NCBI GenBank assembly: GCA_905178155.1
Contig: CAJINV010000003.1
Location: forward strand, 4,091,253-4,155,252
From: Amoebophrya sp. A120
Taxonomy: Eukaryota; Sar; Dinophyceae; Syndiniales; Amoebophryaceae
DNA: 64,000 nt
Direction: 5' to 3'
The notes beneath the pieces are model-generated. The model was not told where the DNA came from. It did no database searches and saw only the letters and a program-made list of their open reading frames with translations. Made by a program: the position numbers and the translations under genes. How positions within the stretch are numbered: position 1 is the stretch's first letter; the number at the start of each line of letters is the position of its first letter. Positions 33,162 to 43,760 of the stretch are shown here, in pieces.

Positions 33162-36100
33162 TCACTTCTTTGTCGCATCTGGGACGTCGGTTCCAGCAGC
33201 ACGCGCAGTAGATGGTTGTTTTTTGTTGGCTGCGCCCGTTGCTGGTCCGGAGGATGAAAACGCGGAAAAAAGATTCATGCTCCGTAGCGACGGTGACAGA
33301 GACAGGGAGTGGGAGGCCGTTCCCACCCGCGCCGGATCGGCGCTCGGGTTGGTGGTCCGCTGATGTTGATGTTCCGGGTGCGGCACAAGCAGGGACATAA
33401 AGGACGACGACCCGCCCGCCGTTCCTGAGGAATGGCTGCGACTGCCCCTTCGTGATAAGCTGGTCTCAGGGCTCTGTCCACTGGTGCCGCTGAAACTCAG
33501 GCTCTCTTCCATGCTCAAACCGACCCCACCAGAAGTTCCACGCGCGCGCGGTTTGAAGTCCAATAAGCGCTGCACGCGCTTGGACCGGGATGTGCGCTGC
33601 GGCAAGCCGGGGAGGCCCTCCGCCTCGCGTCTCAAACGGAGGTCTTCGCGCCAGGCCTGCAACGGAGAGAGCTTCGCGGCAGCTTTGGCTTTCGCGGGGG
33701 AGGCCGGTGCAGTCATGCTTGTGGCGAAGTTCGGAGACTGCAGGCCCGTTGCTCCACCCATCAACGTGGCCGTGCTGGAGCCACCTTAGAGATGACGATC
33801 ATATAGATGAAACGATAAAAGAACTGAGCGCACGACCCCACGAAGTCCAAAGGAAAAAGGACGAGCATTGCAGATTTGAGCCTGCATCTGAATTTCGATT
33901 GGTCATGTTTGGTTTGTTGAAAAATTTTTCGTAAAACGATAAACAAAAGCGATGTTTCGTCACAGCAGTGTACCAGGTAGCAGTCCACCTTCCGCTGATC
34001 GTGCTTGTGGCGACTCAAGGACGCTGGTTCCGCCTATTCCGGAAAGCGTCAACTCCTCCTTGCGCGAGAGCAAATTCATGTTGGACGGCGATTTATCACC
34101 TCTCTCCTCGCGACCACTTTTCGGCGGGTACTGTTCCTGCTCGTGGTCACCAGAGGAGCTACTCGCAGAAGAGGACGGTTCGGGGAAGAGTTCTTGCTTT
34201 CCAGGTTGCAGCGCTGTCTTCCTCTGCTCGCGCTGCAACTGCCGCTGTTTTTTCCGCGTCGCGGGGCTCTGAATCCGGGCGTCGTCTTTGACCACGAGCG
34301 GCTCCAGGTCCACGTCCGAGCCGTCTTGTTCCAGCGGAATTGAACCTTCAGCCCCCGCCGTGAGACTGAGATTGTCCGGGGACCCACTTCCCGACTCGCT
34401 TGTCTTGTTCCCGCTGGCACTGCGACCGTGGGGCGACTGACTTCTCGACTTGGCAGAGACGCGCTTCGCCTGCTTGAAAAGCTGAGTAAAGTTCGGCATC
34501 ATTCCGGGGCGGTCACCCGGCGACCGCTCGTCCTTCATCATGACGTTTGCCGTGGAAACCTCCGCATCAATGTCGATGTCCTCCATCTGAAACATGCTGG
34601 CCTTTTTCGCCGGCTTGGTCACCTGGCTCGTCCGCGTCGCAGCACCGGCCGCCGCGTGGTCGGAGGTGCCGGAAGTGGAACGCACGAGGTCCGCACGTGT
34701 TGCCGCGCCCAGACTGGTGCCCGCCGGAGGAGCGAGGTCATCCACATCCTGCTCGTCGACTGCAAGGAGGCGGTTGCCGTTTTTATCGGTGGAACCGCGG
34801 TCACCTTGCGCGGCCATTTTGGCGGGCAGCAGAGGCCTCGGACCCCGGCTATGCAGCGCCCCGTCGATTTCGCGGGTAGTGGTTCGAGTACTTCTTCGTA
34901 CTGTAGTTCCTTGCTGATGATCCTGATCGAGTTCGAGGACCCCTCCTACTAGTACTTCCTCTGTGGCGGGTTGTTCTAGTAGTACTCCAGTACCGTGGTG
35001 GTGCTCTTCGGACGCCGTTCGCGGCATGGTGCTCGCTTGCGGGTCATCGCGCAGGCCTCGCAGAGCTTGCGTAGCATCGGACGCGAAGTGCTGGGAAGAG
35101 AAGTCTTGCTCCCGGCCAAAAGAGGCTTGTTGGCCCGAGGCAGACCCACCCATACGACCGCCCGGACGCGCGGCAAAGTCGTCCTGGCCCATGTCTCGTA
35201 GCGCCTGTTCCCGCTCCTTCGCCTCCTCATCCTCGTCCACTTTGGTCGGCGACGAAAGTTTCCAGCGCAAAGCCTCGGTTATTGCGGTCAAGTATGGCCA
35301 CGGTTCCCGCTGCTCGGTGGGAGAGAAGGGCTCGGCATCGATGTGCCGCTGCGGGTCAATTTCGGTCCGATGCGCGCGTAGCGTTTCCCGAGCCTCCGGA
35401 CTCCGAGGATCAATGTCTTTCGGGAGCTGGTGAAACTGGATCCCTGCGTCGAGCCCGGCCCGACTTTTGGCCATCATATTGCCACTTTCGTCCTCGTACA
35501 TCCAGTTGTGGTCTCGCCACCGTTGCCCCACGGGTACGGGTCTCTTCTTCGGCACGGCGTCTGCTTTCACAGACATGCGAAAGCTCTCGTCGTTTCTGTC
35601 GATCGGGAAAGTGCGCACAAATTTGGAGCGCACGTGCGTCATCTGGCCCGGGCGCGGGGCGTTCGTGAGCGCTGGCGCGCCGCCCCACTTCAGATTCGTA
35701 AATTGCTGCTGCGAAGTTGAAGGGCTGGACATTCCAGGAGAGCGCTCGCCTGGCCGCGGCGGTGGGGACCGGCTTTGCGAGTTGTCTGCCCTCCAGGACT
35801 GTTGGAGGTTCTGCTGCTGCGGTTGTCCGGCGATCGAAAGACTGCTCGGACTGGTCCCCAGCATGATGCGATTGACCGCATGATCGCGGTCTGGCGTACT
35901 CCCACCTCCCTCCGAAGAACCTCGTGCAGCGGTCCCACCACGTGGCCCAGCTGCACCTTGCGCGGCCATCAAAGACTGCGATGACAGGAAACCGCCTTGT
36001 TCGGAAGCGCCAAGCGGTGGTCCCGACCGCAGGTAGTTCGGGTTTGGACTCTCGGCGGAGCCGCTAGCACCCCGCACCATTGAAGTAGTTCCCAGAAGCG

Positions 36101-38802
36101 TGCCGTCGGCCGTCATGAGCGGGGCACCTGGCAGCGGGGCACGGTGTACGTTAATCATGGCGCCCATGCGCTGCGCTGACGAGAGGACCACCTCGAAGTA
36201 CCGGTTCTGATTGCCGACCTTCATGACGGACGGTGGCTGCTGGGGAAGGAGGCCGGGGCCGTGCGTCCTCATCTGCGGGTCTAGGAAAGACGTGGGCGAC
36301 GCCTCCCCTTGAGCACCACGAACTGAGGCACCCAGGGACCCAACCTTCTCCCTTGAGGACGAGGAGGACCGACTCTCGCGTCTGCTTTTGTTCGGGACAG
36401 ATCCTGAGCCGCTCGACTGGGAGTCGTGCTCCGAGTTACCATCGTTAGCGACGGCCACGGTCTGCGAAGCGCGTCGCTTTTTCTTTACCTTCGGACCGAA
36501 CCGCGTTCGCGGCTGGCCACTTGCGTAGACGTTGTTCTCTGGACTGCTTTTGCGCCGCGACGAGCCTTTTGTTCCCAGCAGGTCGTCCTGCGCTGCTCCG
36601 TCCCCGTCCAAATCTGCACCTTGGCCCTCTGGCCCGACTCCGGGGGGTAGATCTGTCTTTCGTGACCCGTCCAGATTTGCGGCCATGGCCGACTTATTTT
36701 GGATCGGTGAACCCGGGGGGCTTTGGGGCGAACTGATGTCGGAATCGATTTCCGCTTCTGCGATGCGCTGGAATTGCTGCTCCTCGCGTAATGTGCGGAT
36801 CCGCTTTCTCGTTTGCTCCACGCGCCGCAGCAACGCGGGATCGGGAATCGCGGGCTTCGCAGCTCCTCTGCTGGAAGATTGGTCACTCTCGTCCTTTGAG
36901 CCGGACGGTTCCGGGCTGGGTTCTATTTCGTCCACTCCGTCTTTGTTCATCTCCGATTTGTTGTTCATCCCAACAGATGCGGACGAGCCCTTGCTTAGAA
37001 ACCGCAGCAACTTCCGCCCCATGCCGGAAGGTTCGCCGGTGCCGGTTGCTGCGGCGACTTGTTGCAGGAGCTTCCGCGCTTCCATGATCTCTTGGCGAAT
37101 CTCCTTCTCCGTACGCAGAGACGCGGGGTGGAAGTTGTGTGCGGGGCTCCGCGGCATCGCACTGGAAGACTCCTGTTGAGGGGACCCGGGTGGAGTTCCA
37201 CCTCCCTGTTGCACGAACAAGCGACGGTCTTTCATCGCTAGCCGCAACTTGTACCATAGCCGCTGCCCCGAGCTTCGCTCGGTCGCTGCAGTTGCTGGGC
37301 CTCCCGGAGTTCCTGCATTATCGATATTATCCTCTTCCGGACCCCCTCCATCCAGAGTGCTGTCGCGGAATCGCGGTTCCCCCGCTGTGGTACTACTGCG
37401 CTTGAAGGGTGACCGCAGTACGTTCAGCCCGCGCTCTACGTATTTTTTTCGCCGCAGCATGGCGATCAGCTGTGCCACTCGCTGCTGTCTCGCGCGCCTG
37501 CAGGTGTTTATTTTCCAGTTTGCGTGGTCGCACCGTGGAGATGAAGGTATTCTTGACTTTGGTTTTCTTGCAACGTTGGTTTGTTTTTCATCATCATCAG
37601 CACAAGTTAAAGATAAAGGCAACAGTTTTTCATCTTTTCTCACTTTGATAGCAGCTCGTAGCAGATCCAGAAGTAGAACGCACAGATGCCGGCCATATGA
37701 AGAACGTTGAAGACGCTCAGGAATGGTACGAAAGTCGCTGCGCGCTGGCTGGGATCGACGATCTCGCCCCAAACATTAAAGTTCTGAAGCCCGTCCAGGC
37801 TGCCGATACTGAACCCGAAGAACACGTTGAACCAGGTCAGGGCAACCAGCAGAATGGCCACGGGAATCATACCCAAGGCGATCTCCGAGGGTACTGCACC
37901 CACTGAATCACGCAAACGCAGCCGCGATTCCAGAACCCGCTGCAGCTTGTCATGCTGCAGCTCCGCTTCGTCTAGAACCGTGTCAAAGACAGTCTGCACC
38001 TGATGTAGTCATATCGATTGCAGTCTCAGTCGGAATGAGTTCATGGTTGATAATACTCAGAAGTACGTCGACGAAGACGAGTGCAAAAAGTAGTACCTCA
38101 ACGAAGCGCTCTTGGAGGGTAGAGTTGAGCTCATGTAAAGTTTTGGCAATCAGATCGGCCCGGCCGGTATCAAATGTAAAAATGTCTGGGTCTGGAAGGT
38201 TGGAACTTGTGATGCTAACTTTGGACTCTAAAAAAATCTGTATTGCATGACCAGCAAGAGGAGTCTAGTTTGTGCTACACGGGGAGGGCATTTGTCATGC
38301 GGAAAAGGCATCAGGAGGCCTGCTAAAAATCTGTGATGCTAGGTCGTGCATTACAGACATCCTGGGTCATACAAAATATGCATGACAAACCCGGCAACAT
38401 TCCAGACCCAGACATTTTTGCATTTGATAGCCGGTCATGCGTGCATGCGTCTTGGCGGTGAAGTCGAACCAGTAGTGCATTTCTCCGCAGCTCTATCGCA
38501 AGAAAAAAGTGTTACAGTTACACATTGTGTTCGCGAAACAAGCAAGACAGGCAACCTTTGTCATGCCGGATATGCATAGGAGCCTCGTTTCATAGGTGTT
38601 TTCCCGTAGGATTTCTGCATTGCAAGTTTTCTCTCTCATACACGGGAAATTTGTGTTGCTGAATTAGCTACAAATGTGTAACTGTAACACTTTTTTCGTG
38701 GGATAAGCTCCGCTCGATCCCCCGCAGGGCGGCGGCTGCGTTAGCGAACGCACACAGTACGCTCGTGTACTGGTACTCATTGAAGCGGTGTTTGAACGGC
38801 AT
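33162..38802 (-). CDS. Large two-pass membrane protein with long disordered tail, unknown family
   Basis: Exons 38802-38706, 38488-38430, 38162-38097, 37999-37644, 37497-33974 and 33784-33162 total 4725 nt (1574 residues). The first two junctions are introners (38494-38705, 38168-38429); the other three are GT-AG. The first 110 residues are helical (FNEYQYTSVLCAFANAAAAL, HELNSTLQERFVEV). A membrane pair follows near residues 120-185 (ALGMIPVAILLVALTWFNVF and FNVLHMAGICAFYFWICYEL). The next 60 residues are basic (RARQQRVAQLIAMLRRKKYV); the remaining 1300 or so are Ser/Pro/Gly-rich and disordered, with scattered blocks such as RFMGAMINV-like sequence and PVGQRWRDHNWMYEDESG near the centre. No family recognised. 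The apparent stop at 33162 overlaps a possible GTGAGC donor, so the C-terminus may extend. Coding status is strong because five junctions keep frame. Confidence 0.75.
38168..38429. mobile_element. Introner, family C copy 1 (262 bp)
   Basis: Left end TATCAAATGTAAAAATGTCT, right end AGACATTTTTGCATTTGATA; the inverted arms continue through GGGTCTGG. A duplication GCCGG flanks it (38163-38167 and 38430-38434). Removal with one copy joins RMTG to RADLIAKTL in frame. The interior is homologous to the copy at 41516-41782 in inverse orientation. Confidence 0.9.
38494..38705. mobile_element. Introner, family D (212 bp)
   Basis: Left end TATCGCAAGAAAAAAGTGTT, right end AACACTTTTTTCGTGGGATA; the arms extend through ACAGTTACACA. 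A duplication AGCTC flanks it (38489-38493 and 38706-38710). Removal with one copy joins GIERS to CGEMHYW in frame. It is separated from the family C element by a 64-bp segment that becomes a 59-nt exon. Confidence 0.9.
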
Positions 38803-39806
38803 CCTGGCGAGGGAGGGGGTTGCGGGTGAGCTGAGCGCGGAATAAAGCGTCTCAGATTATACGAGCAGCCACGAGAACGCGGTGCAAAGTCGTGTAAATT
38901 GATACAGTATCCGAAAAACAGGACGCACAGGTCGGCGCTGTGGCTGGATAGACCAAAATTTCAAAAAACGCAAGGCACAACTTATCGGGTCGGCTGGCGT
39001 CGTTCTCGTCGTGGTTTCGCTTACACTACTTGCTTCCTCCGGAATGTTGAAGCCGATTTGAGCCGAGATCTGCATTTGTCATCCTTATCTGACAAAGAAA
39101 TAGAAGGCACCCGCGGGTGTATAGGACAACCACGATAGATGAAACACATTTTAGTTTGCTTACGCCGAACTAGTAGCCGACCCCTTGGCAACGAGAAAGA
39201 CGGGTCTGCACCATAAGCACGAGCCATGTACTAGAAATCTTTTATTTCTATCGCTTGTGCTGAAAAATCATCATTATGATAAGAATCTTCAATATGTCAG
39301 GACGCGCACCGCAAGGGTAAGAAAGCTGCTGGTGTAGTCCTCGTCGGACAAACTGAAAGGAATAAAAGCCCTCGCTTGCATGGCAGTGGACACTTCAACT
39401 TCATTATTGCGACACGGCTGAGTAATATCATCTTGTCGGGAAAAATTTGGCCGACAGGCGAACACACATGCAGCTTTGGAATGTCCTCCTTCTTCTTCTT
39501 TGGAATGTCCTTCTACATTCCTCATTGGCGAAAATCTTCTGTCGTTGCGGTCAGTCGCACCCTGCTCGAAATAAAACTAGTCGCTCTGATCCTGATGGTG
39601 ATGAATGTTGTACGCTACTTACAGTTACAGATACACGTACGAATTGTTGTCGCAACCGTGAGGTGGAAACTTTCATATTTCGAATCTGGATTGAAATAGA
39701 TTGGTGGATACTTCTGAGTCGCTATTTCATCTGAAACACCGTAAATAATATACTTCTTTTTCTTTGCTATTGTAAGTCTAAGTCTTAATTTCATATTCGC
39801 TTTCGA
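38803..39806. other. Intergenic, no supported gene
   Basis: About 1 kb between POP5 and the start of the large membrane-protein gene. Short frames on both strands (for example 39289-39525 minus, 39376-39699 plus) have no motif or splice support. No repeat recognised. Confidence 0.5.
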
Positions 39807-40481
39807 TCATGCTACTCTCGCGACGAGCTGCTCAACTTCGCGCTTCATGGCATCATTCCAGCTGGCCACATCCTCCACTACTTTCTTCTTCGCTTCGATT
39901 CCCACAACGTCGGCAACACCAAGTTCCGCCTCGTACACTTTCCTGTAGTTCGTCTGTGCTTTTTCCAGTGCACCGCACACAAATCGTACTTGCGGCATCG
40001 CGGGAAAAAATGCGGCGGTGGATAGCGCTTTGGTCTGCCGTTCATCTTCCTCCAGTAAACTGATGGTGGCGTCGCCGAGCTCTCCGCCTCCAGGAAAGTC
40101 GTCGTCATCGGCTGGGTCAAGCTCCTTACTTTTGCTCGAGGACGAACCTCCGCCGGCAAGGACGGTGATTCCGCGCAACAGCGCCACGGCAAAGCTGACT
40201 CTCTCGAAACTTTGCCGCGCGCAAACACAGAAAACTAGCACTGCTTTGTTTCCGTCTGCGAAAAGGCTGCTTGTTCCGGTAGTACTGGTTATCGATGGAC
40301 TTGTTCTTGCCACGGGCGTGAGGTGCAGGACTCGTAGCTGCGATTTCACGAGCTCCATCTCGCCGAAGGCTTTCACGAGCTGCTCGCGAATACTCGCAAA
40401 AATGTCCTCCTTGCTAACCGACAGGCGCCGCACCCCGTGGAAGCTGAGCTGGACTCCGAAGTAACGCCGCTGTGGTCGCAT
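39807..40481 (-). CDS. POP5: RNase P/MRP protein subunit POP5 (Rpp14/Pop5 family)
   Basis: An intronless 224-residue frame. POP5 is a protein subunit of nuclear RNase P and RNase MRP, which process tRNA and rRNA precursors. The N-terminus RPQRRYFGVQLSF matches the family opening (R-RYLL-type strand), followed by SVSKEDIFASIREQLVKAFG, the typical helix, and SQLRVLHLTP. The second conserved block is NKAVLVFCVCARQSFERVSF with ALLRGITVLAG, the usual strand-helix pair. An acidic loop (ELDPADDDDFPGG) and a helical C-terminal extension (ASWNDAMKREVEQLVARVA) make it longer than the 150 to 170 residues usual for the family. It starts at the first ATG of the frame. Moderate to strong confidence, resting on motif order. 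Confidence 0.75.
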   Translation of the reverse strand: MRPQRRYFGVQLSFHGVRRLSVSKEDIFASIREQLVKAFGEMELVKSQLRVLHLTPVARTSPSITSTTGTSSLFADGNKAVLVFCVCARQSFERVSFAVALLRGITVLAGGGSSSSKSKELDPADDDDFPGGGELGDATISLLEEDERQTKALSTAAFFPAMPQVRFVCGALEKAQTNYRKVYEAELGVADVVGIEAKKKVVEDVASWNDAMKREVEQLVARVA

Positions 40482-41206
40482 TTTTTACTTCGATCCTCTG
40501 AGCGGGTAAACAGGTTCAACTCAGCGATAGGTCGCAATTATGTTTGACTAGACTACATCGATAGGAACGGGTATCGGTATGATAAATCAGGATTGCGTAA
40601 CATTGTCGCCAACTACCTGAATGTGAATGAATCTCAACAATAAAGGTCGTAAATTTCAACATTAGGATCTGATCAGCATCAGCTCGTTCTTCATAGCAGG
40701 TACCTACGTTGCTACGGCTTCACAGCTTGTGACCAAACGATTTTTGCAAGCGTTCTCGTGCTTCAAAGCGGATCTTTTTTTTGAACGTTTTACTCGGTCA
40801 CCAAGGGATCAAGCGGAAGATCGCGAAACCGTTGGTCCAAAGCATGAATCGGCTTCGGCAGTCTCTAAATGTCCATAATGTGGTAGAAGATTTCCGACAG
40901 AGTTGCGACCACTGCCATTCAGGAAATTCCATTGAATTTGCTGATCACTGGCGCAACTTCTAATTTACCGTCGATCAAGGTAGACATAGATCTAGTAGAT
41001 CTCATGTTCTATTTCAATTTCTTGGTATACGAACAAACTGAAGACCAGCACGGCCTTGCAGTTGCAGCCATATGCCACTTCTAGTTACAGCAGCGCGTCA
41101 CTGCTAGTAGAAGCAATCAAGCAACGACTTCAAAATCGCACGCGCTTGAGGAGTTCGAATATAGGAAGAGAGCTCGGCTGCAGTTCATTTGCTGGTGTGC
41201 AGATCA
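40482..41206. other. Intergenic, no supported gene
   Basis: Spacer of about 0.7 kb between the LRR gene stop and POP5. Only frames of 60 to 70 codons on the plus strand, with no motif. Nothing else recognised. Confidence 0.5.
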
Positions 41207-42633
41207 TCAGTAAGTCAGCTCGACTGCTGGTCCGTCGTCATCCACCTCATCTACTACCTTTTCCTGCCTCGTGAGCACAACCGGCGTCGCTACAACTTCC
41301 GCTGCTCGCGCAAACACGCTCTCGAGAGACGCTGATTGGTCTTCCGTCGCGGATACGTTTTCTGTGTCAGTGTCGGCGACGTCGAAGACCGGTTCGTTGT
41401 TTTGGAGATCCGTGGTCCCGTCGGGCAAATCTACATCTGCGTCCACGAGTCGGTACACGTCTCGGACCACGTCTTTGCTTTTCTTCAAGGCCTGAAGTAG
41501 TTCGTCCTGTGCGGCTATCAAATGTAAAAATGTCTGGGTCTGGAAGAATCCGAAATCAAATTTGTTCTGCTGTTTTTGCATGACACAGAATGTCTGTCAT
41601 GGAAGCCCTAGCATCACAGATCTTTAGAGGCCTTCCTGATACCTATTCCGCGTGACAAATGCCCTCCACGCGTAGCACAAACCGGACTCCTTTTGCTGGT
41701 CATGCAATACAGAATTTTTTAGAGTCCACAGTTAGCATCACAAGTTCCAACCTTCCAGACCCAGACACTTTTGCAATCCATAGCGGCATCGCGTGTGCGC
41801 TTTGAGGTCGGCGACAGCCGACTGAGCTCATCAGGTGTATGCATTGCAAAACTATCGTACTAGTAATACGTATAAATTGCATTACAAATTTTCCCAAGAA
41901 CAAAAATGCAATTTGTCATGCTGTTTCACGTAGAAAGTTGAATTTGTCTTGCATATCTGCGACTAGTACGAGTACGATACTTTTGCACAGGATAAGGTGT
42001 TGCGCCGAGCAACGTCGTCGTGCTGCCGCCGGCTTGTTCGCCAGTAGACGTGTTATTGCCACTTGTTTTCATCTGGGCTTGTATTCGGTCGTCCTGCAGC
42101 TGCGTTAGGTACGTGTTCATGCGTCCAATCTTCTCATTCAGATCCGGCAGGTGTAGCCTCTCCCCATCGAGGCTCTTCAAGTTCCGCAGATTGCTTTCGT
42201 TGAGTAGGGTCACGCGGTACTGTGGGTGCAAGCACACCGGACACTGCCGCGCATTAACATTATCGACGTCTTGGAAGGAAATGTGTTCCAGTTTGTCCTG
42301 CCCGCGCAGCCCTTCGAGGTCTGCCACTCTCGAAATTGGGTTGTTCTGCAGTCGCAAGACTCGAAGTGCACCCTGCACAGGAAGATTCTCGCATTTGCTC
42401 AGCTTGTTGGAGGAGAAATCCGCGTGCTCGAGGAACGAAAGATTCGTAAGAGACGATCCGAGCGTGGTAATCTCATTCTCAGATAGGTCGAGAAATCGGA
42501 GGTTCACCAACCGTTCCAGTACGTCGACGGGGCTGCGAATCCGCTTCTTCGATAATACCAAGCGGAACACCGTTTGCAGGTCGAATTCTCCGGTCTCACT
42601 CTTCAGCTGCTGGGCCGTCAGCACAACAGACAT
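41207..42633 (-). CDS. Leucine-rich-repeat protein split by two introners
   Basis: Exons 42633-41995, 41832-41783 and 41510-41207 total 993 nt (330 residues) after removal of the introners at 41838-41994 and 41516-41782, each with one 5-bp duplication copy. Residues about 35-150 hold SDS22/U2A'-like leucine-rich repeats: LVNLRFLDLSENEITTLG, LSFLEHADFSSNKLSKCENL, ALRVLRLQNNPISRVADLEG. A cap follows (YRVTLLNESNLRNLKSLDGE). Such proteins are usually scaffolds, often ciliary or nuclear; no specific partner can be named. A helical segment (LNEKIGRMNTYLTQLQDDRI) and an acidic C-terminus (VVDEVDDDGPAVELTY) complete it. The 50-nt middle exon encodes part of DELSRLSPTSKRTRDAA. The start is the first Met, 15 residues before conserved sequence. 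Gene call strong, function general. Confidence 0.82.
41516..41782. mobile_element. Introner, family C copy 2 (267 bp)
   Basis: Left end TATCAAATGTAAAAATGTCT, right end AGACACTTTTGCAATCCATA. A duplication GCGGC flanks it (41511-41515 and 41783-41787). The interior matches the copy at 38168-38429 as its reverse complement (for example the ACTCCTTTTGCTGGTCATGC region). Removal with one duplication copy joins TRDAA to QDELLQALKK in frame. Confidence 0.9.
41838..41994. mobile_element. Introner, family E copy 1 (157 bp)
   Basis: Left end TATGCATTGCAAAACTATCG, right end CGATACTTTTGCACAGGATA; the arms extend by TACTNGTA. A duplication AGGTG flanks it (41833-41837 and 41995-41999). Removal with one copy joins LLGATP to DELSRLSP in frame. 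Homologous to 44395-44542 in the same orientation. Confidence 0.9.
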
Positions 42634-43760
42634 GATGCCGTACTAAGTCGCTTATGTCTATGGTTTTGCAAACGTTTGTAAGTTCTGCCCTGATGTTCAT
42701 GTTCATGTTTTCATCTGTAATACATGAACTAACGCGTCTTCAGTAAAATCACTCTAGTCATTTTGCTCAAGATCATGACATGTCCGTACTGTGCGGACGC
42801 GGTGCTGTGAAGGTGTTGTGCCGAGCGCCACTCCTACTCGTGCTCTTCCTCTTCTCTTGTTGGTCCCGCGGACCTCCTGCCCTAATCAAAGGAAAAAGCG
42901 CTTCGAAAAAGTGCAGCGGGTGGACCTGTCTCGCGATTTTTCGTCGGTCTGTGCTGTCGATTGTTTGCGTTTGGTTTGGTGTCCCGTGTTCAGCGAATGA
43001 AAAAATCTGCCGGCCTTACTTGAGAGGAGGAGGAGGACTAAAGCAGCAAAGCGAACATATCAAATATTAAAGAGGCTGAGGCCCGAACAAAGCAGTGTCC
43101 GGTAGTGGTATTGTTCATCCTGCGCTGCAAAATATTGTTTCGTCCTGTATCTGAGAGGGTCGCCTCAGTGTCAATTTTCAATAAAACCGCTGCGGAGATG
43201 GAGATTATCATTTCGTTTTCCTTTTTGTTTTTTCTGCTTTCTTCGTCGATTATTTAGATTAAGATTTTACAATGCCATACGGGACGGACGACGTGCATGC
43301 GAAACAAATCAAAAAAGAAACATAGACGATTCTTCAGCATCAGTTTTTACAGAAGCAGTCCGAGTCCTTGGACTTGCAGCTCAGCTTGGGTCCGTAATCA
43401 ACCCTCGTCGTGGATTTCTACCATGAAGATTGGTGTAAACAACAGTATCTATAGTGAAAAAGGGACTTCAGGTTCTCAGGATCAACGTGGTAAAACAAAA
43501 AACAGTTCTCGAAAGCATAAAATTGACGTCGTGCTCGTGAGTCACGTTTTTCTTCTTGTTCCTTCGTTGGAAGCAAAAGCAAAAAAGCAGGAGAAAAAAA
43601 CCGCAAAAAACTGCTGATTGCGAAAGCGTGGGCATTTTCTGTAGTTTCATCCTGCACGACCCGTACCATTCGCAGGTGGTGATCCAGTTGCGGAAGGATG
43701 TGCGCCGCCAGCACGGAGGTCTGTCCGCAGCGCCCGACTGGTCGCGGGTTTACTGCATCT
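42634..43760. other. Spacer with possible unplaced small exons
   Basis: Two minus-strand pieces look codon-like. One at about 43620-43765 reads CGQTSVLAAHILPQLDHHLR and on through VVQDETTENAHAF. The other, after an AG near 43420, reads VDYGPKLSCKSKDSDCFCKN and then a stop. No start or confirmed donor links them, so they are noted but not called. Plus-strand frames at 42780-43070 and 43297-43617 are low complexity. Confidence 0.35.

Noticed and set aside
33484-33934. Plus-strand frames of about 100 codons near the end of the large membrane-protein gene
   Set aside because: Antisense to the Ser/Arg-rich last exon and intron; no motif or start context.
42780-43070. Plus-strand 96-codon frame with a hydrophobic start as a small secreted protein
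   Set aside because: No second feature supports it; Cys/Arg-rich sequence appears by chance in GC-rich spacers and the strand is wrong for this array.
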